This document shows, piece by piece, positions 60,972-64,000 of a stretch of 64,000 bases of DNA (position 1 is its first letter; each line of letters begins with the position of its first letter). Under the pieces are notes generated by a model that saw only the letters and a list, made by a program, of their open reading frames with translations, was not told the origin of the DNA and searched no databases. The stretch comes from Deltaproteobacteria bacterium. GTDB lineage: Bacteria > Desulfobacterota > Desulfobacteria > Desulfobacterales > Desulfatirhabdiaceae. A program made the translations under genes and the position numbers. Where the stretch lies: contig JACRBZ010000010.1 in assembly GCA_016219185.1 (NCBI GenBank), positions 186,001 through 250,000 on the forward strand. Direction: 5' to 3'.

Positions 60972-62165
60972 ATGAAATACCCGGATATTGAATTGAATCC
61001 TTTTTTTTCCTGGGCCAACCGGCCCCGAATCATGTATGGTCCCGGCATTCGATCCGAACTGGGCTTTGAAATGGGTCAGCTCGGCGGCACCCGGGCCGTG
61101 ATCATCACGGATAAAGGCGTGGTGAATGCCGGCGTTGCGCAGTTGGTGGCGGATGCCATGACTAAATCAGGACTGGAGCTGGCGGGAATTTTCGATCATA
61201 TCGTCCAGGATGCCCGGATCGACCTGATCAATGAAGGCGCCGCGTTTTACCGGGACAAAGGCGCGGACTGCATGGTCGTGGTCGGCGGCGGCAGCGTGAT
61301 GGATTCGGCCAAGGCCATCAACATTCTGATCGGCGACGGCGCCGACGATTTCATGCCACTTGCCGAGCAGGCAGCCCTGTGGGACGGCGCCAAACCGCTT
61401 CCGCCCCACATCGTGTTTCCGACAACGGCCGGTACGGCCAGCGAGGTCACCACGGCCATCGTGGTTCTGGATGTAGACGCCAGGGTCAAGCTGCAGGTAA
61501 CCCATCCCTATAATGCCGATATCGCCATGCTGGATCCGGAGCTCACCGTAAAGCTTCCGCCCAAAATCACGGCCTTTACCGGCATGGACGCCCTGACCCA
61601 TGCGGTGGAAGGCGTCACCTCCTCCGGCGCGGAGCCCCTTGCCGATGCCTGCGGGCTTCATGCCATCCGCCTTATTTTCAGATATCTTCCTTTGGCCGTC
61701 CATGAGCCCGATAACATCACGGCCCGCGGCAACATGCTGATCGCCAGCACCCTTGCCGGGCTCTGCTTCGGAAATGTCATGACCGGCGCGGTTCACGCAA
61801 CGGCTCATGCCCTCGGGGCCCATTACGGCATTCCCCACGGACTGGCCAATGCCATCATGCTGCCGGTGGTGATGGCTTCAAATGTGGAGGCCGCTCCGGA
61901 GCGCTACACGATGGTCGCCGACGCCATGGGAATCGCGGTCCACGGCATGTCCGATGCTGAAGCGGCCCTGGCGGCCGTGCAGGCCGTAAAGGATCTGAAG
62001 AATGACATCGGCCTGACCCAAACCCTTCGGGACTTTAACGTGCCGAACGACTCCGATGAACTTCAACAAACCGTTGAGCTTGCGGCCTCGGATTCCCAGA
62101 TCAGCTACAACCCCCGGTATCTTGAGGATTCGGATATCCTGGAACTTTTGCTAAAAGCCTATTAG
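60972..62165 (+). CDS. Iron-containing (group III) alcohol dehydrogenase
   Basis: A 397-residue Fe-ADH. VVVGGGSVMDSAKAINIL is the nucleotide-binding GGGS motif, FPTTAGTASEVT the second, and AFTGMDALTHAVEGVTS with HATAHALGAHYGIPHGLANAIMLP the iron-binding His ligands. It oxidises or reduces alcohols/aldehydes with NAD(P). The neighbouring AOR gene would handle the aldehyde, giving a path between alcohol, aldehyde and acid. AAAAGGGAGG precedes the ATG. The gene is divergent from the acyl-CoA dehydrogenase gene. Confidence 0.95.
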   Translation: MKYPDIELNPFFSWANRPRIMYGPGIRSELGFEMGQLGGTRAVIITDKGVVNAGVAQLVADAMTKSGLELAGIFDHIVQDARIDLINEGAAFYRDKGADCMVVVGGGSVMDSAKAINILIGDGADDFMPLAEQAALWDGAKPLPPHIVFPTTAGTASEVTTAIVVLDVDARVKLQVTHPYNADIAMLDPELTVKLPPKITAFTGMDALTHAVEGVTSSGAEPLADACGLHAIRLIFRYLPLAVHEPDNITARGNMLIASTLAGLCFGNVMTGAVHATAHALGAHYGIPHGLANAIMLPVVMASNVEAAPERYTMVADAMGIAVHGMSDAEAALAAVQAVKDLKNDIGLTQTLRDFNVPNDSDELQQTVELAASDSQISYNPRYLEDSDILELLLKAY

Positions 62166-62209
62166 CGCCAAGACAGGCGCGGCTCACTTTAACCCAAAGG
62201 AGAGAAATC

Positions 62210-62629
62210 ATGGAATACTGGAAAAATGAAAACGAACCCATTCAGGCATTTGTCAAACTGTTTCAATCCGCCATGGGTGATGAAGAACTGACGTCCGGCT
62301 TAAAAAAAGTCAACCAACTCATCCTCTTTGACTATACGGAAGACGGCCCCGATTGCAGCTTCTGGATAGACACCCGCGCCGGCAATCTGAGCGTCGGACC
62401 CGGAAAGCCTTCCGAAGAACCGGACATGACCATGAGTTTATCTGCGGATGACGCCCACAGGTCCTGGTCCAATAAGCTGAACCCGGTCATGGCCATTACC
62501 CGCAAAAAAATCCGGGTGAAAGGATCGGCGGTCGGACTGCTGAAGCTGGCTCCCAAACTGAAAAAAGTCGCGGCAATATATTCCGGAGTTCTCAAAGACC
62601 TGGGATGGGAAGACAAGATCATGAAATAA
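62210..62629 (+). CDS. SCP2 sterol-carrier-type lipid-binding protein
   Basis: A 139-residue protein of the SCP2 fold: FDYTEDGPDCSFWIDTRAGNLSVGPGKPSEEPDMTMSLSADDAH and ITRKKIRVKGSAVGLLKLAPKL. Bacterial SCP2 proteins bind hydrophobic acyl chains or CoA esters. Position between the alcohol dehydrogenase and AOR suggests the substrate is hydrophobic. AAAGGAGAG lies before the ATG. Confidence 0.9.
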   Translation: MEYWKNENEPIQAFVKLFQSAMGDEELTSGLKKVNQLILFDYTEDGPDCSFWIDTRAGNLSVGPGKPSEEPDMTMSLSADDAHRSWSNKLNPVMAITRKKIRVKGSAVGLLKLAPKLKKVAAIYSGVLKDLGWEDKIMK

Positions 62630-62694
62630 CGCGGATTCCGGATGCCGGGCACTGAACGCGTCATCACCTTTTTTAAGACAGGGGAAACAATGCC

Positions 62695-64000
62695 ATGTAT
62701 GGAAACACCGGAAAAATCATTGTCGTGGATTTAACTGCCGGCCGGATCGACGTCGAGACGCTGCCGCAAACCGATTACCTGTCCTATATCGGCGGAAGCG
62801 GTCTGGCTGCCCGGCTTTTCTGGGAAAGAGGCAATATTCAGGCCGATCCCCTGTCCGCCGAAGCCATGCTCCTTTTCATGAACGGCCCTTTTGCGGGCCT
62901 CAAGCTTTCCGGCGCCAGCCGCAGCAGCGTGGCCGGCAGATCGCCGCTGACCGGCAACTGGGGAGACTCTTCCTGCGGCGGATATTTTGCCCCGGAACTC
63001 CGGTATGCCGGCTTTGACGGCATCATTCTGACCGGAAAGGCCGAAAAGCCGTCCCTTCTGGTGATCGAGGACAGCGCCGTTCGCATCGAAAGCGCCGAAG
63101 CCTATTGGGGAAAAGGCATCGAGTCGGTCAACCGGAGCCTGAAAGAAAAATTCGGAAAAACCTGGCGCAATCTCGTCATCGGCCCGGCAGGGGAAAACCA
63201 GGTGAAATACGCCTTGATTTTAAATGAGGCCCATCATGCATTCGGCCGGGCCGGATTCGGGGCCGTGATGGGATCCAAGAATTTAAAGGCCATCGTGGTC
63301 AAGGCCTCATCCAAGACCCTGAACCTGGCGGATCCGGAAGGTTTTGAGGCGCTTCGCAAGGAACTCAATCCCCGAATCAAGGAAGCCCTGGCCTCCGATG
63401 TCATGCATGTCAATGGTACCGCCGCCAATCTCGAGGGCGGGGTTTACAGCGGCGATGTGCCCATCAAGAATTTCACCTCGAATTTCTGGCAGGAAATGGC
63501 CGAAAATCTTACCGGAAGCGTTCTTACCGAAAAATATCTGACCCATGCCAGCGCCTGCGCTTACTGCGCCATCGCCTGCAAACGAAACGTCGCCGTCAAG
63601 GAAGGCCCGTTTGCCATTCCGGACGGCTCCGGCCCGGAATACGAGACCATCATCTCCCTGGGCTCCCTGATCGGCTCCATGGATCTGGCGGCTGTCTGCA
63701 AGGCCGGAAGGCTCTGCAACGATCTTGGCCTGGATACCATTACCACCGGCGCCACCATCGCCTGGGCCATGGAGGCTTATGAAAAAGGGGACATCACCCC
63801 GAATGACACGGAAGGAACTCCCCTGGTGTGGGGGGACATGGAAACCGTGATCGATGTGCTGATTCCGGCCATTGCCGCCAAATCCGGCAGCCTCGGCAGC
63901 CTTTTGGCCGAAGGCAGCGCATCGGCGGCCCGCCGGATCGGCAAGGATTCCAGCGACTACACCGCCCATTCCAAGGGACTTGAGGCCCCGGCCCACGACC
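62695..64000 (+). CDS. Aldehyde:ferredoxin oxidoreductase, N-terminal part (runs off the edge)
   Basis: 435 codons from the ATG at 62695 to the window edge with no stop. MYGNTGKIIVVDLT and YLSYIGGSGLAARLFWERG are the AOR start, GRSPLTGNWGDSSCGGYFAPELRYAGFDGIILTG the pterin-binding region, and CAYCAIAC (Cys288, Cys291, Cys295) the first three [4Fe-4S] ligands. AOR family enzymes bind a tungsten (or molybdenum) bis-pterin and oxidise aldehydes to acids with ferredoxin. The C-terminal third, with the fourth Cys, lies outside the window. The preceding Fe-ADH and SCP2 genes are in the same direction. Confidence 0.93.
   Translation, partial: MYGNTGKIIVVDLTAGRIDVETLPQTDYLSYIGGSGLAARLFWERGNIQADPLSAEAMLLFMNGPFAGLKLSGASRSSVAGRSPLTGNWGDSSCGGYFAPELRYAGFDGIILTGKAEKPSLLVIEDSAVRIESAEAYWGKGIESVNRSLKEKFGKTWRNLVIGPAGENQVKYALILNEAHHAFGRAGFGAVMGSKNLKAIVVKASSKTLNLADPEGFEALRKELNPRIKEALASDVMHVNGTAANLEGGVYSGDVPIKNFTSNFWQEMAENLTGSVLTEKYLTHASACAYCAIACKRNVAVKEGPFAIPDGSGPEYETIISLGSLIGSMDLAAVCKAGRLCNDLGLDTITTGATIAWAMEAYEKGDITPNDTEGTPLVWGDMETVIDVLIPAIAAKSGSLGSLLAEGSASAARRIGKDSSDYTAHSKGLEAPAHD

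Noticed and set aside
1..64000. CRISPR arrays, tRNA or rRNA genes
   Set aside because: No regularly spaced repeats, no TTCGAATCC-type T-arm with cloverleaf partners and no rRNA-like conserved blocks were seen.

Overview
The window looks like a chromosomal segment from an obligately anaerobic Desulfobacterota (deltaproteobacterial) relative of the aromatic- and fatty-acid-degrading sulfate reducers. This is inferred from gene content: a HgdB/BcrB-type ATP-driven acyl-CoA reductase/dehydratase operon, a glutaconate-type CoA-transferase, aldehyde:ferredoxin oxidoreductase, acyl-CoA dehydrogenase, a CooC-like ATPase, a Tat-exported molybdopterin/Fe-S fusion and a selenocysteine-dependent peptide locus. 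No rRNA, tRNA or 16S-like marker is present, so the taxon is not proven.

Layout. 1-7.1 kb (minus strand): start of an MFS transporter, both subunits of a CoA-transferase behind a sigma-54 promoter, a periplasmic binding protein, an NtrC-type regulator and its membrane histidine kinase. 7.1-16.2 kb: housekeeping and accessory metabolism (aldo/keto reductase, PLP sulfur-amino-acid lyase, ADP-ribosylglycohydrolase, rhodanese-ferritin fusion, SYLF protein, methyltransferase, VOC protein, KAS III plus thioesterase). 16.2-18.3 kb: a radical SAM/SPASM maturase and, hidden by three in-frame UGA codons, a 78-residue precursor peptide with three SGUSG motifs. Each UGA is followed by a SECIS-like hairpin with an AGGU loop. 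This is the most striking item in the window. 18.4-22 kb: molybdopterin/Fe-S fusion protein and a decayed exosortase-like locus. 22.2-32.1 kb: a seven-gene type I restriction-modification island (half-size S, M, RhuM, S, AlbA_2, R, YgjP-like peptidase) transcribed from one good sigma-70-like promoter. It is bordered by a deleted AAA/DUF4143 gene and by a hybrid kinase cut by an IS200-type element.

34.7-41.6 kb (minus strand): DUF2156 protein, ABC-2 type exporter, transglutaminase-like protein and two SPFH proteins. 41.8-42.7 kb: a racemase-fold protein whose two catalytic cysteines are both serine, followed by a degenerate copy of part of the M48 peptidase gene found at 52.6-54.5 kb. 43.1-51.7 kb (plus strand): an eight-gene operon with a flavin oxidoreductase, an unrecognised 495-residue protein, BcrC-like and BcrB-like subunits, two activator ATPases, a CdhC-like protein and a CooC-like ATPase; a GntR-family gene lies convergent to it. 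51.7-60.7 kb (minus strand): GntR regulator, M48/TPR peptidase, QueH, YggS, Maf, GNAT, DUF2080, cyclodeaminase-like, an unknown protein, XRE-cupin regulator and acyl-CoA dehydrogenase. 60.9-64 kb (plus strand): Fe-alcohol dehydrogenase, SCP2 protein and the start of an aldehyde:ferredoxin oxidoreductase.

How parts fit together. The kinase, NtrC regulator, -24/-12 promoter and upstream palindrome form a plausible circuit switching on the CoA-transferase. The 43-52 kb operon has the parts of an electron-bifurcating or ATP-driven ring/enoyl-CoA chemistry module: catalytic heterodimer, two [4Fe-4S] ATPase activators, possible flavin electron donor and metallocentre-maturation proteins. Its substrate cannot be read from sequence. 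A family of about 90-150 bp repeats (three copies) is scattered at gene ends. All positions, motifs and hairpins were read by eye; family assignments are from memory and no search was run.
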